From contig NZ_QVMT01000012.1 of NCBI RefSeq assembly GCF_003418935.1, positions 150,470-214,469 of the forward strand: DNA of 64,000 nucleotides, written 5' to 3'. Made by a program: the position numbers and the translations under genes. Position 1 is the first letter of the stretch. Each line of letters begins with the position of its first letter. This document shows, piece after piece, positions 34,962-42,676 of this stretch. Source of the stretch: Emticicia sp. C21. GTDB taxonomy: Bacteria; Bacteroidota; Bacteroidia; Cytophagales; Spirosomataceae. A model generated the notes under the pieces. The model did no database searches. It was not told the DNA's origin and saw only the letters and a program-made list of their open reading frames with translations.

Positions 34962-35963
34962 ATGCGAGAAAGTACCTTTATTGATAAGAATTTTAAGCGC
35001 TGGGAAGAAATTGAAAATGACTTAAAAACAGATCCTGATGAAATTTCATCTGATTTCATTGATTTAATGAATGATTTGTCTTACGCTCAAACACATTACC
35101 CGCATAGTAAAATCAATGAATACGTAAATTCCTTGTCATCAAGGGTTTATAAAAAAATATTTCTCCAACAAAAACAGGATAAAAATCCATTTTATCATTT
35201 CTGGGTAAAAGATTTTCCGGCTACTATCGGGCATAATATCAAAGCGCTTTGGGTGGCTACCACTATTTTTTTTACTTTCTGCATCTTAGGTTATATCTGC
35301 TCTTTTATTGATACCGATTTTATCGAGGGTATTCTCGGACAGGATTATGTACGAATGACCGAAGAAAATATCAGAAAAGGTGAGCCATTCGGCGTATATG
35401 ATTCCGAATCGCCATTGGTAATGTTCCTGTCAATTTTCTCTAATAATCTTCGTGTAGGTCTTATCCTGTTTATTTCGGGCATTTGCTTAGGCATTGGAAG
35501 TTTCTACTTTACTTTTTCCAATGGAGTAATGGTTGGTGCATTTTTATCTCTATTCATACAGAATAATTTAGGTACCGATGCCATATTTGTAATTATGCTT
35601 CATGGGACTTTTGAGCTGATGGGCCTGATATTAGAATGCATGGCAGGATTTATTTTAGGGTTGAGTTTCTTATTCCCGGGCACATTAACCCGGAAGCAGG
35701 CTTTCAGAAAAGGATTATCAGAAAGTGTGAAAATTTATATCGGAACCATCCCTTTTACTACGCTAGCTGCCTTGATAGAAAGCTACGTGACCTATCTTGG
35801 TAAACAGGGCTTCCAGAATAATAATACACTTGTAATGCTGTTTTTGTCATTGGTCTTTATTGGCAGTTGGCTGGTTGTTGTCTGGTACTTTTTTATTTAC
35901 TCTAAAAAGCTGACTGAAAAATATCCGTATGAAAAATATCTGGAAGACGTTGTTCATAGATAA
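34962..35963 (+). CDS. SpoIIM-family (stage II sporulation M-like) membrane protein
   Basis: This 333-residue protein has a soluble helical N-terminus (MRESTFIDKNFKRWEEIENDL..., YAQTHYPHSKINEYVNSLSSRVYKKIF), then about six hydrophobic segments. The SpoIIM block NNLRVGLILFISGICLGIGS and HGTFELMGLILECMAGFILG are clear. In Firmicutes SpoIIM acts in septal peptidoglycan removal. Non-spore-formers carry this type in MoxR-linked clusters, with unknown role. It is the first gene of the operon and overlaps the next by 35 bases, so translation is coupled. Confidence 0.9.
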   Translation: MRESTFIDKNFKRWEEIENDLKTDPDEISSDFIDLMNDLSYAQTHYPHSKINEYVNSLSSRVYKKIFLQQKQDKNPFYHFWVKDFPATIGHNIKALWVATTIFFTFCILGYICSFIDTDFIEGILGQDYVRMTEENIRKGEPFGVYDSESPLVMFLSIFSNNLRVGLILFISGICLGIGSFYFTFSNGVMVGAFLSLFIQNNLGTDAIFVIMLHGTFELMGLILECMAGFILGLSFLFPGTLTRKQAFRKGLSESVKIYIGTIPFTTLAALIESYVTYLGKQGFQNNNTLVMLFLSLVFIGSWLVVVWYFFIYSKKLTEKYPYEKYLEDVVHR

Positions 35964-36660
35964 AATTTATATATTAGGGTTTATTTTCCTGTTCTCGAGC
36001 ACGATGTCTTTTGCCGATAAAGGTACTTTATCAAAGGCTCATGTAGATTCATTGAAGAGAAGTGAAAAAAAACTATGGTATGTAGACAAGTTTCAGAGTG
36101 AACAAAAACCTGTACCCAAACAAATACCGGAGGAGGAAGAAGAAAGAGGCGATTCAAGCAGAATTAGTGAAATAATCGCTTCTGTTTTTCAAGTCCTGAT
36201 TTGGATTATTATCGGCTTAGCCATTATTGGGGCTTGTTATCTTATATTAAAAAACCTAAAAGGTTTTAAATTCAAAACTAATCCCGAAATTCCTGTTACT
36301 ACGGCAGAAGTGCCAACAGAAGAATTGGATATTCAGGCCGTCAATACTGTTGATTTAAGTAGTCAGATAGAAAAATGCATTCAGGATGGAAATTATCGTC
36401 TGGCTGTAAGATACTACTATTTATGGGTGATGAAAATACTGAATGAATCTCATCAGATAGAATTTAATATCGATAAAACCAATCAGGATTATACGCAGGA
36501 ACTAAGCCGGAAAAATACTTTTTCAAGAGAAAGGCTCAGGTTGTTTATTCAATGCACACGCTATTATGAGTATTTATGGTTTGGCAATTTTACTGTTTCT
36601 GAGCCTTCATTTCAAAGAATTGAAAAAACTTTTAAAGATTTTTTGACTAAAAAAGCATGA
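35929..36660 (+). CDS. DUF4129 domain protein
   Basis: This 243-residue protein starts inside the end of the SpoIIM gene. It has a signal sequence or first helix (residues 5-28), a periplasmic stretch, and a membrane helix at about 84-110 (VLIWIIIGLAIIGACYLIL). Its cytosolic C-terminal domain (NYRLAVRYYYLWVMKILNES, then TRYYEYLWFGNF) is the DUF4129 pattern. In some related proteins this domain is fused to transglutaminase modules. It probably scaffolds the MoxR ATPase at the membrane, which is inference. It overlaps the DUF4350 gene by 4 bases. Confidence 0.85.
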   Translation: MKNIWKTLFIDKIYILGFIFLFSSTMSFADKGTLSKAHVDSLKRSEKKLWYVDKFQSEQKPVPKQIPEEEEERGDSSRISEIIASVFQVLIWIIIGLAIIGACYLILKNLKGFKFKTNPEIPVTTAEVPTEELDIQAVNTVDLSSQIEKCIQDGNYRLAVRYYYLWVMKILNESHQIEFNIDKTNQDYTQELSRKNTFSRERLRLFIQCTRYYEYLWFGNFTVSEPSFQRIEKTFKDFLTKKA

Positions 36661-37913
36661 AAGGAAACTTACTGATAGTGGGTATTATCTTGGTAGGAAT
36701 AGTGATTTTTCTCTTTTTCGGGTTAGACCTTTTTTCTTCTTTAGATAAAAAGTTTGATAAGTTCTTCACAGTTAGCCCCAATTCGTATAGACCTTACGAC
36801 TGCAAGTTTTTTTATGATGAATTGAAACAGAATGCAGGCGGTGGATTCAGCGAAAACAAACTTCGTTTTGATATAAGTGGCTATGGTAGCTTAGAAAGTG
36901 TCAATAATACCTATGTAATTGTTGCCCCTAATTTTTATCCTACAGGTGCAAGCATTCATCAACTGAAAAAATTTGCGGGTAGCGGTAATAATGTTTTTAT
37001 CTCAGCTTATGGCCTTACTTCTGAATTTATCGATTCTTTATATTATTCACCTAAAAGCGATGAATTGAATACAGCCTATCCTCCTTATTTAGCTGAAAGC
37101 CGTTGGAATATTACCTGGAAAGAAGATAGCTTATCTACAAAATATAATTTATTCGGGCATAAGCCGAGCACGGCAGTTTTAGATTCTATTTACCTGCGAA
37201 GCAACGATTTGGTAACGGCCATTGATACAATTATTACCGATAATGAAAACAGGATCCAGATGCTTGAACTAACCTGTGGATATGGGCGTATATTTCTGTG
37301 TAATAACCCGATACTTGTAAGTAATTATTTCTTGCTTTATAAAGATAATTACACGCTCTTTAATAAAATAGCCGACAAAATAAACCTGGCAGATAATAAT
37401 ATTATATGGGACGATTATTACCGGACCATAAATAGCCTTGAAGATGATTCAAGAGATTCTACAGGGATAGGCAGGAGTGAGGTATTACGGGTAATATTCA
37501 AGAATCCACCATTGGTTTGGGCATTTTATACTTTCCTGGTGGGTACGCTCTTATTCCTATTGATTTATTATCGAAGAATCCAGAAACCTATTCCTATTTA
37601 TAATACACCCAAAAATAATAGTGGAGCCTATATATCTGTAGTAAGCGGGCTTTATTGGGAACAACAAAACCATAAATCAATTGCTGATAAAATTATCTCC
37701 CAGTTTTTTGAATATCTTGCCCATAATCATCAAATACACGCCAAAGATTTTCAAGAATCAGAATTAGAAAAAATTAGCTTGAAAACGGGAAGAAGTTTAG
37801 AAAGTATCCGCGAAATTTTTGATGAAATCAGTTCTGTTAAATCACAGGACGAAATTTCGAAGCAAAGCTTAATGAATGTATACCAGAAAATAAACGCATT
37901 TTACCAAGCATAA
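36657..37913 (+). CDS. DUF4350 domain protein
   Basis: This 418-residue protein has an N-terminal membrane helix (residues 4-24), a periplasmic region carrying the DUF4350-like fold (GSLESVNNTYVIVAPNFYPTGASIHQLKKF, resembling a glutamine-amidotransferase-like Rossmann domain without a catalytic Cys), and a second membrane helix at about 283-305. A cytosolic C-terminal tail of about 110 helical residues follows. This is the usual companion of DUF4129 and MoxR genes. Its function is unknown, and ligand binding in the periplasm is a guess. It is separated by 9 bases from the MoxR gene. Confidence 0.8.
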   Translation: MKGNLLIVGIILVGIVIFLFFGLDLFSSLDKKFDKFFTVSPNSYRPYDCKFFYDELKQNAGGGFSENKLRFDISGYGSLESVNNTYVIVAPNFYPTGASIHQLKKFAGSGNNVFISAYGLTSEFIDSLYYSPKSDELNTAYPPYLAESRWNITWKEDSLSTKYNLFGHKPSTAVLDSIYLRSNDLVTAIDTIITDNENRIQMLELTCGYGRIFLCNNPILVSNYFLLYKDNYTLFNKIADKINLADNNIIWDDYYRTINSLEDDSRDSTGIGRSEVLRVIFKNPPLVWAFYTFLVGTLLFLLIYYRRIQKPIPIYNTPKNNSGAYISVVSGLYWEQQNHKSIADKIISQFFEYLAHNHQIHAKDFQESELEKISLKTGRSLESIREIFDEISSVKSQDEISKQSLMNVYQKINAFYQA

Positions 37914-37922
37914 ACACTACTA

Positions 37923-38906
37923 ATGGAAAACGAAGAAGAAATCTTTAAAAATAGAATAGACCTCGACCTGGTTACCAAAGCGGTGAGTGATATTAAACGT
38001 GAGCTTAATCAGATTGTTTTTGGTCAGGATGAGGTAATAGACCTGATATTGATAGGCATATTGAGCGATGGACATATATTGATAGAGGGAGTGCCGGGCG
38101 TAGCTAAAACCATGATGAGTAAGCTATTAGGCAAGGTATTAGATATATCTTTTAAACGTATTCAGTTTACCCCTGATTTAATGCCCTCTGATGTACTGGG
38201 TACTTCTGTTTTTAACCCGAAAACTCTGGATTTTGAATATAAACGCGGGCCGGTTTTTGGTAATATTGTGTTGATTGATGAGATAAACAGAGCCCCGGCC
38301 AAAACGCAGGCAGCTTTATTTGAATTGATGGAAGAACGTCAGATAACTATTGATGGCAATACTTACCTGATGGATACACCTTTTATTGTATTAGGCACAC
38401 AAAACCCGATAGAGCAGGAGGGAACCTATCGATTGCCCGAAGCACAATTAGATCGATTCCTTTTCAAAGTCAATATTGGTTACCCATCGGCTGATGATGA
38501 AGTACTGATGCTGAAACGTTTTAATTATGAAACCTATAATGATGTAGTAGAAAATCTGCAACCTGTGCTTAGTGTCAGATTGTTGAAAGAGCTTCGTCAG
38601 ATTGTAAGACAAGTAGTGATTGAGGATAATATTCTGAAATATATCACGATGTTGATTCAAGCGACGCGAAACTACAAATTGCTTGAATTGGGGGCTTCGC
38701 CACGTGCATCAATAGCCTTGATGCTGGCTTCGAAAGCTAAAGCAGCTTTATCAGGAAGAGACTTTGTGACACCAGATGATGTAAAGAGTATGGCTAAACC
38801 AACCTTACGTCACCGGATTATCCTGACACCGGAAGCCGAAATGGAGGGAGTAAATGAAGATGAAGTACTTGATAATCTATTTTCAAAAGTAGAGATTCCA
38901 CGCTGA
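37923..38906 (+). CDS. MoxR-family AAA+ ATPase
   Basis: This 327-residue cytosolic ATPase has Walker A GVPGVAKT (residues 56-63, the Ala variant typical of MoxR), Walker B VLIDEIN (116-122), the sensor GTQNPIEQEGTYRLPEAQLDRF, and sensor-2 GASPRASIALM. MoxR proteins act as chaperones that insert metals or mature partner vWA-domain proteins. Its direct neighbour, the DUF58 protein, has such a fold, and the stop and start codons overlap by one base. The complex is expected to work at the inner membrane with the DUF4129, DUF4350 and SpoIIM proteins. Confidence 0.95.
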   Translation: MENEEEIFKNRIDLDLVTKAVSDIKRELNQIVFGQDEVIDLILIGILSDGHILIEGVPGVAKTMMSKLLGKVLDISFKRIQFTPDLMPSDVLGTSVFNPKTLDFEYKRGPVFGNIVLIDEINRAPAKTQAALFELMEERQITIDGNTYLMDTPFIVLGTQNPIEQEGTYRLPEAQLDRFLFKVNIGYPSADDEVLMLKRFNYETYNDVVENLQPVLSVRLLKELRQIVRQVVIEDNILKYITMLIQATRNYKLLELGASPRASIALMLASKAKAALSGRDFVTPDDVKSMAKPTLRHRIILTPEAEMEGVNEDEVLDNLFSKVEIPR

Positions 38907-40240
38907 TGAATTTCTTTAAATCATTTTATCTTACACCAAGAACATTTATAGTTTTGGGTATCTGCATCGCACTATTTTGTATAGGGCTGGTGCTGAACCT
39001 TAGTTTTATTGCCGGGAAACTATTGCTGTTCTTGCTGTTTTTAACTGTATTGGTCGAAACAATTCTGCTGTATAGCAAATCGCAATTAATTAGCAGCCGT
39101 CGAATTTTGCCCAATAGGTTGAGCAATGGCGACGAAAATTCAATTGAATTACAGATTAGCAACAACTCCGCTATGGATTTGGCATTAACTATCTATGAAG
39201 ATCTACCCGACCTGCTACAATTAAGAATATGGAAAATTGCAGTGATATTGAAAAAATCTTCTAACCAGAAAGTTATTTACGAAGTACGTCCTACGCAACG
39301 AGGCATCTACACCTGGCAGAATACAAGCATTCTGTGCAGTGTTTCTTTTTTAGGTTTTGTGGCCCGTAAGATGATTTTTGAAGAAATGGCCTCTATCAGT
39401 TGTTATCCCTCATTTGAGCAATTCAAAAAATTACCATTGGATGCACTGGTTAATAATTTTTCAGAAACCAATACAACCCATATTCGTAAAATTGGTCAGA
39501 GTCTTGAGTTTGAGCAGATAAAAGATTATGTAAGTGGCGATAATTATCGGCACATCAACTGGAAAGCCAGTGCCAAGCAGGGAAGATTGATGCTGAACCA
39601 ATATCAGGCCGAAAGAAGCCAGGATATTTATATGGTATTAGATATGGGCAGAAGCATGAAGATGCCTTTCAACCAGCAAACGCTATTGGATTATGCCATT
39701 AATGGCTCCATTGCTCTCACCAAATCAATACTGGATGTTAAGGATAAAGCGGGGCTAATAACTTTTTCATCCAAAAACTGTGCTTATCTGCCGGCAAGAA
39801 GCGAATACAAGCAATTTGGCACTATAAATGATATGTTGTATAACCTGACGACAGATTTTCTGGAATCAGATTTTGAAAAACTGTATAAGTTCGTTCGATT
39901 TAAAGTCAGGCAGAGGAGTTTACTAATCATTTTTACGAATTTCGATTCAATCAATAGTCTGAAACGAAATTTGCAATATTTAAAGGCCATTGCGCAATAT
40001 CACCTGGTTTTAGTAGTTTTCTTTGAAAATTCAGAGATTGTAGCCTTTGTTAATCAGCCTGCCAGTAATTTGCGTGAGGTTTATTCAAATACCATTGGTA
40101 AGCATTTTTTAAGTCAGAATCAGTTGATATTAAAAGAATTACTTAAAGCGGGTATCCAAGGCTTAATTACCCAGCCACACCAATTGAGTATAGAAACAAT
40201 AAATAAATACATTCAGATTAAAAGAAAACAAATGATTTAA
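38906..40240 (+). CDS. DUF58 (vWA-like) protein
   Basis: This 444-residue protein has two N-terminal membrane helices (about residues 13-30 and 35-55), a beta-rich periplasmic or cytosolic part, and the DUF58 block (DYVSGDNYRHINWKASAKQG, 208-225). A von Willebrand A-like domain follows. Its metal site reads D246-M-G-R-S250 rather than the usual DxSxS, so metal binding may be altered. It pairs with the MoxR ATPase and starts at its stop codon. It ends 21 bases before the DUF805 gene. Confidence 0.92.
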   Translation: MNFFKSFYLTPRTFIVLGICIALFCIGLVLNLSFIAGKLLLFLLFLTVLVETILLYSKSQLISSRRILPNRLSNGDENSIELQISNNSAMDLALTIYEDLPDLLQLRIWKIAVILKKSSNQKVIYEVRPTQRGIYTWQNTSILCSVSFLGFVARKMIFEEMASISCYPSFEQFKKLPLDALVNNFSETNTTHIRKIGQSLEFEQIKDYVSGDNYRHINWKASAKQGRLMLNQYQAERSQDIYMVLDMGRSMKMPFNQQTLLDYAINGSIALTKSILDVKDKAGLITFSSKNCAYLPARSEYKQFGTINDMLYNLTTDFLESDFEKLYKFVRFKVRQRSLLIIFTNFDSINSLKRNLQYLKAIAQYHLVLVVFFENSEIVAFVNQPASNLREVYSNTIGKHFLSQNQLILKELLKAGIQGLITQPHQLSIETINKYIQIKRKQMI

Positions 40241-40261
40241 TTAACCTAAACCAGTAATTTT

Positions 40262-40630
40262 ATGTTTAAAGCGCCCTTTTCATTTGATGGCCGAATCCGG
40301 AGAACAGAATATGGAATAACACTCATTATTTATTTCATTCTGTATTCTATTATTTTTTTTACAATAGTAACAAAGCCAGAAATTGGCCCTATTGTAGTGC
40401 TTATTTTTATTATACCTATGTTATGGTTTTTATGGGCACAGGGAGCCAAACGTTGCCATGACCTGGATAGAAACGGATGGTATCAGATTATCCCTTTTTA
40501 CTTTCTCTGGTTACTTTTTCAGGATGGTGAGCCGGGAGAAAATCAATATGGGTTAAATCCAAAGGGCATCGGAAATGAATCCAGCTACGATGACCAGATT
40601 AGTCAAATCGGAAAATCTTTAGAATCGTAA
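40262..40630 (+). CDS. DUF805 family membrane protein
   Basis: This 122-residue protein begins with FSFDGRIRRTEYG, the diagnostic N-terminus of the DUF805 family, and continues with two or three hydrophobic helices. The second conserved block is KRCHDLDRNGWYQIIPFYFLW, and the tail is DGEPGENQYGLNPKG. Its function is unknown. It closes the MoxR operon and precedes a hairpin, so it is probably cotranscribed, although DUF805 genes are not a regular part of such clusters. Confidence 0.9.
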   Translation: MFKAPFSFDGRIRRTEYGITLIIYFILYSIIFFTIVTKPEIGPIVVLIFIIPMLWFLWAQGAKRCHDLDRNGWYQIIPFYFLWLLFQDGEPGENQYGLNPKGIGNESSYDDQISQIGKSLES

Positions 40631-40639
40631 TATAACTAA

Positions 40640-40664
40640 GAGAGCTACCCAATAGGTAGCTCTC
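40640..40664. terminator. Probable bidirectional terminator
   Basis: GAGAGCTACC and GGTAGCTCTC pair over 10 bp around a 5-base loop, between the convergent DUF805 and ROK genes. The T-tracts on both sides are weak. Confidence 0.65.
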
Positions 40665-40686
40665 CTGCTTAAAAACTAACCTTATT

Positions 40687-41601
40687 TTAATATCCTCTTA
40701 CCAATTCTGCTGCACCAAAAACACCTGCACTGTCGCCCAGTTTAGGTTTTAAGAAGGGAGTTTCTACTACACGGCTATTAAATATATAATTCTTCAATTC
40801 TTCCGGCCCTTCTGTATATACTTCATCAATATTACCTACGCCTCCACCAACCACAATGGCATCAGGGTCGATTACATTAGTGATATAGGAAATTGCTTTA
40901 CCAAATGATTTGGTTAAATATTTAACCGTCGCAGTGGCATGCGGGTCGTTACCCTCTTTAAAATTCTGGTAAATTTCTTTCATAGTCAGAGCCTTGCCAC
41001 TCAATTTTTCATAATAACGTTGCAGCGAAGGGCCTGAGAAAACAGTTTCATTGCAACCTCTTTTGCCACAATAGCACTCGTAGCCATCGTCTTCTAATAC
41101 ATTATGTCCCCACTCGCCACCAATTCCATGTCTCCCATTTAGTACTTGTCCGTTAATCACCACACCTCCTCCAACACCTGTGCCTAATATAATCCCGAAT
41201 ACTACTTTGGCATCAGGTACTACATCCTGCACAATACCCATAGTGGCTTCGGCCAAAGCAAAGCAGTTGGCATCGTTGGCAATTTCAATAGGTAAGTCAA
41301 GTGCTCTTTCTAAATCTTCTTTCATCCGCTGACCATTCATGCAAACAGTATTGCAGTTTTTCATAGTCTGCGTACTTGGATCTAAAGCACCCGGGGTACT
41401 AAAACCTACAGCAACAGGCGTAAGTTTAGTTTCTTCTTTAATCATATCTATCAGCCTGGCAACCTGACTGATTATATGCGCATAGCCTTTAGCTGCTTCT
41501 GTTGGAATCCTTTTTCTTAATAATACTTCATTCGTATCGGCGTTCATTACTACGCCTTCTATTTTGGTACCGCCCAGGTCTACACCCCAAAGTGTTTTCA
41601 T
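40687..41601 (-). CDS. ROK-family sugar kinase (glucokinase-like)
   Basis: This 304-residue cytosolic kinase has the ATP-binding GVDLGGTKIEGVVMN at its N-terminus, GTGVGGGVVING, and the ROK zinc motif CYCGKRGCNE (C-x-C-G-x2-G-C) near residue 175. It would phosphorylate glucose or an N-acylated hexose at C6. The last residues (SAGVFGAAELV) are typical. It is monocistronic, with a well-formed promoter upstream. NagA is encoded 15 kb away, so a role in amino-sugar use is possible but not shown. Confidence 0.92.
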   Translation of the reverse strand: MKTLWGVDLGGTKIEGVVMNADTNEVLLRKRIPTEAAKGYAHIISQVARLIDMIKEETKLTPVAVGFSTPGALDPSTQTMKNCNTVCMNGQRMKEDLERALDLPIEIANDANCFALAEATMGIVQDVVPDAKVVFGIILGTGVGGGVVINGQVLNGRHGIGGEWGHNVLEDDGYECYCGKRGCNETVFSGPSLQRYYEKLSGKALTMKEIYQNFKEGNDPHATATVKYLTKSFGKAISYITNVIDPDAIVVGGGVGNIDEVYTEGPEELKNYIFNSRVVETPFLKPKLGDSAGVFGAAELVRGY

Positions 41602-41665
41602 TTTTTTCTATTGCTGATATAAGGGAAAAACATCACTGAATTGTCTTTAACATGTTATTAACAAA

Positions 41666-41715
41666 TTGTCAGACAACTTTATGCAAACATATAGCATCTA
41701 ATAGTTAAAGACAAA
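41666..41715 (-). promoter_or_regulatory. Promoter of the ROK kinase gene with a start-site palindrome
   Basis: On the minus strand TTTG (41715-41712), 20 bases, and TATGTTTG (41691-41684) match the Bacteroidota -33/-7 consensus closely. The palindrome TTGTC-A-GACAA (41666-41676) covers the expected transcription start and could be an operator. Confidence 0.5.
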
Positions 41716-41747
41716 AAAAACTTAGAAAAAGCTAAAATCGTATTACT

Positions 41748-42467
41748 ATGAAACGCACATTCATCTTTATCGGCATAATCCTTTTGGGAGTGGTAGGATT
41801 ATCATCTTGTAATGTATTTTATGAAGATACAGGTAGCGGTATTATTGAGACCGAATACCGTCGTGCCGGATACTTCAACCGCATTGAACTGGATTTTGCT
41901 GCCGAAGTTATACTTACCCAAGGCCCTGCCAGAGACATTCAGATAGAAGCAGAAAGCAATATTATTCCGCGCATTATTACCCGCATAAGCGGTAATACGT
42001 TGATTCTGGATAGTAATGGTGGCTGGTATACCAGTAAAAAAGTTAAAATCTGGATTCAGACTCCTGATATTTATAGCATTGATGTGGCAAGCAGTGGTCG
42101 GGTTATCAGTGATAACAAAATCTATGGTAAAAGCATAGATTTAAGATTATCAGGTAGTGGTTTAATTGATGTAGCCGTAGATATGAAAAACGATGTCAAT
42201 GCAGAATTAAGCAGCTCGGGCTTGATTTTTCTTGAAGGAGATGCTAAAAATGCGATATACACTTTGACCGGAAGCGGTAAAATTGAATCTTTTGGCTTGC
42301 ACGTAGATAATTCTGATGTCGACATCAATGGTTCAGGACGTTGTGAAACTACTGCTTATTATAACCTCGATGTATATATTACAGGTAGCGGGACAGTCTG
42401 GTTTAAAGGTGACCCAAGAATCAGCCGTAAAATTTCCGGCTCAGGCAGAATCGTTGATGCCAACTAA
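41748..42467 (+). CDS. DUF2807 (head GIN domain) lipoprotein
   Basis: This 239-residue protein has a lipoprotein signal peptide (lipobox VGLSSC, Cys21) and one DUF2807 beta-solenoid (GYFNRIELDFAAEVILTQGPARDIQIEAESNI, then repeated SGSG turns such as RLSGSGLIDVAV and ITGSGTVWFKG). The family is often labelled a putative autotransporter adhesin, but the function is unknown. It is expected at the cell envelope. It is divergent from the ROK gene and is followed by a strong terminator. Confidence 0.9.
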   Translation: MKRTFIFIGIILLGVVGLSSCNVFYEDTGSGIIETEYRRAGYFNRIELDFAAEVILTQGPARDIQIEAESNIIPRIITRISGNTLILDSNGGWYTSKKVKIWIQTPDIYSIDVASSGRVISDNKIYGKSIDLRLSGSGLIDVAVDMKNDVNAELSSSGLIFLEGDAKNAIYTLTGSGKIESFGLHVDNSDVDINGSGRCETTAYYNLDVYITGSGTVWFKGDPRISRKISGSGRIVDAN

Positions 42468-42498
42468 ACAATAAATTTTAAATATTCAATCCTGACTC

Positions 42499-42535
42499 AA
42501 CCTGCAGGTCTGGCTAACAGATTTGCAGGTTTTTT
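42499..42535 (+). terminator. Intrinsic terminator
   Basis: AACCTGCA (42499-42506) pairs with TGCAGGTT (42524-42531), with an inner TCTG/CAGA stem, followed by a T-run. It ends the DUF2807 gene and separates it from valS. Confidence 0.88.
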
Positions 42536-42571
42536 ATATACGTACCAAGCATAAATTCGGCAAAAAAATCG

Positions 42572-42676
42572 TAATTTTGCACTCCTTTTAGCAATTGAAG
42601 AGAGGAAATAGAGATAGTTATATAACTATCGTGAAATACACAAACTAAGTTCGTTGCGAACGAACACCAGATAAGT
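42572..42676 (+). promoter_or_regulatory. valS promoter element and structured leader
   Basis: TAATTTTG at 42572-42579 matches the -7 consensus. The leader then holds a perfect 18-bp palindrome at 42613-42630 (GATAGTTAT / ATAACTATC). A second stem follows: GTTCGT at 42649-42654 can pair with ACGAAC at 42660-42665, or alternatively GTTCG with CGAAC at 42657-42661. The ATG follows at 42677. This could be attenuation-like control of the tRNA synthetase. It is not a T-box: no specifier or T-box sequence is seen. Confidence 0.5.

Noticed and set aside
42540..42676. T-box riboswitch before valS
   Set aside because: No T-box consensus or specifier loop is present, and T-boxes are not expected in Bacteroidota.
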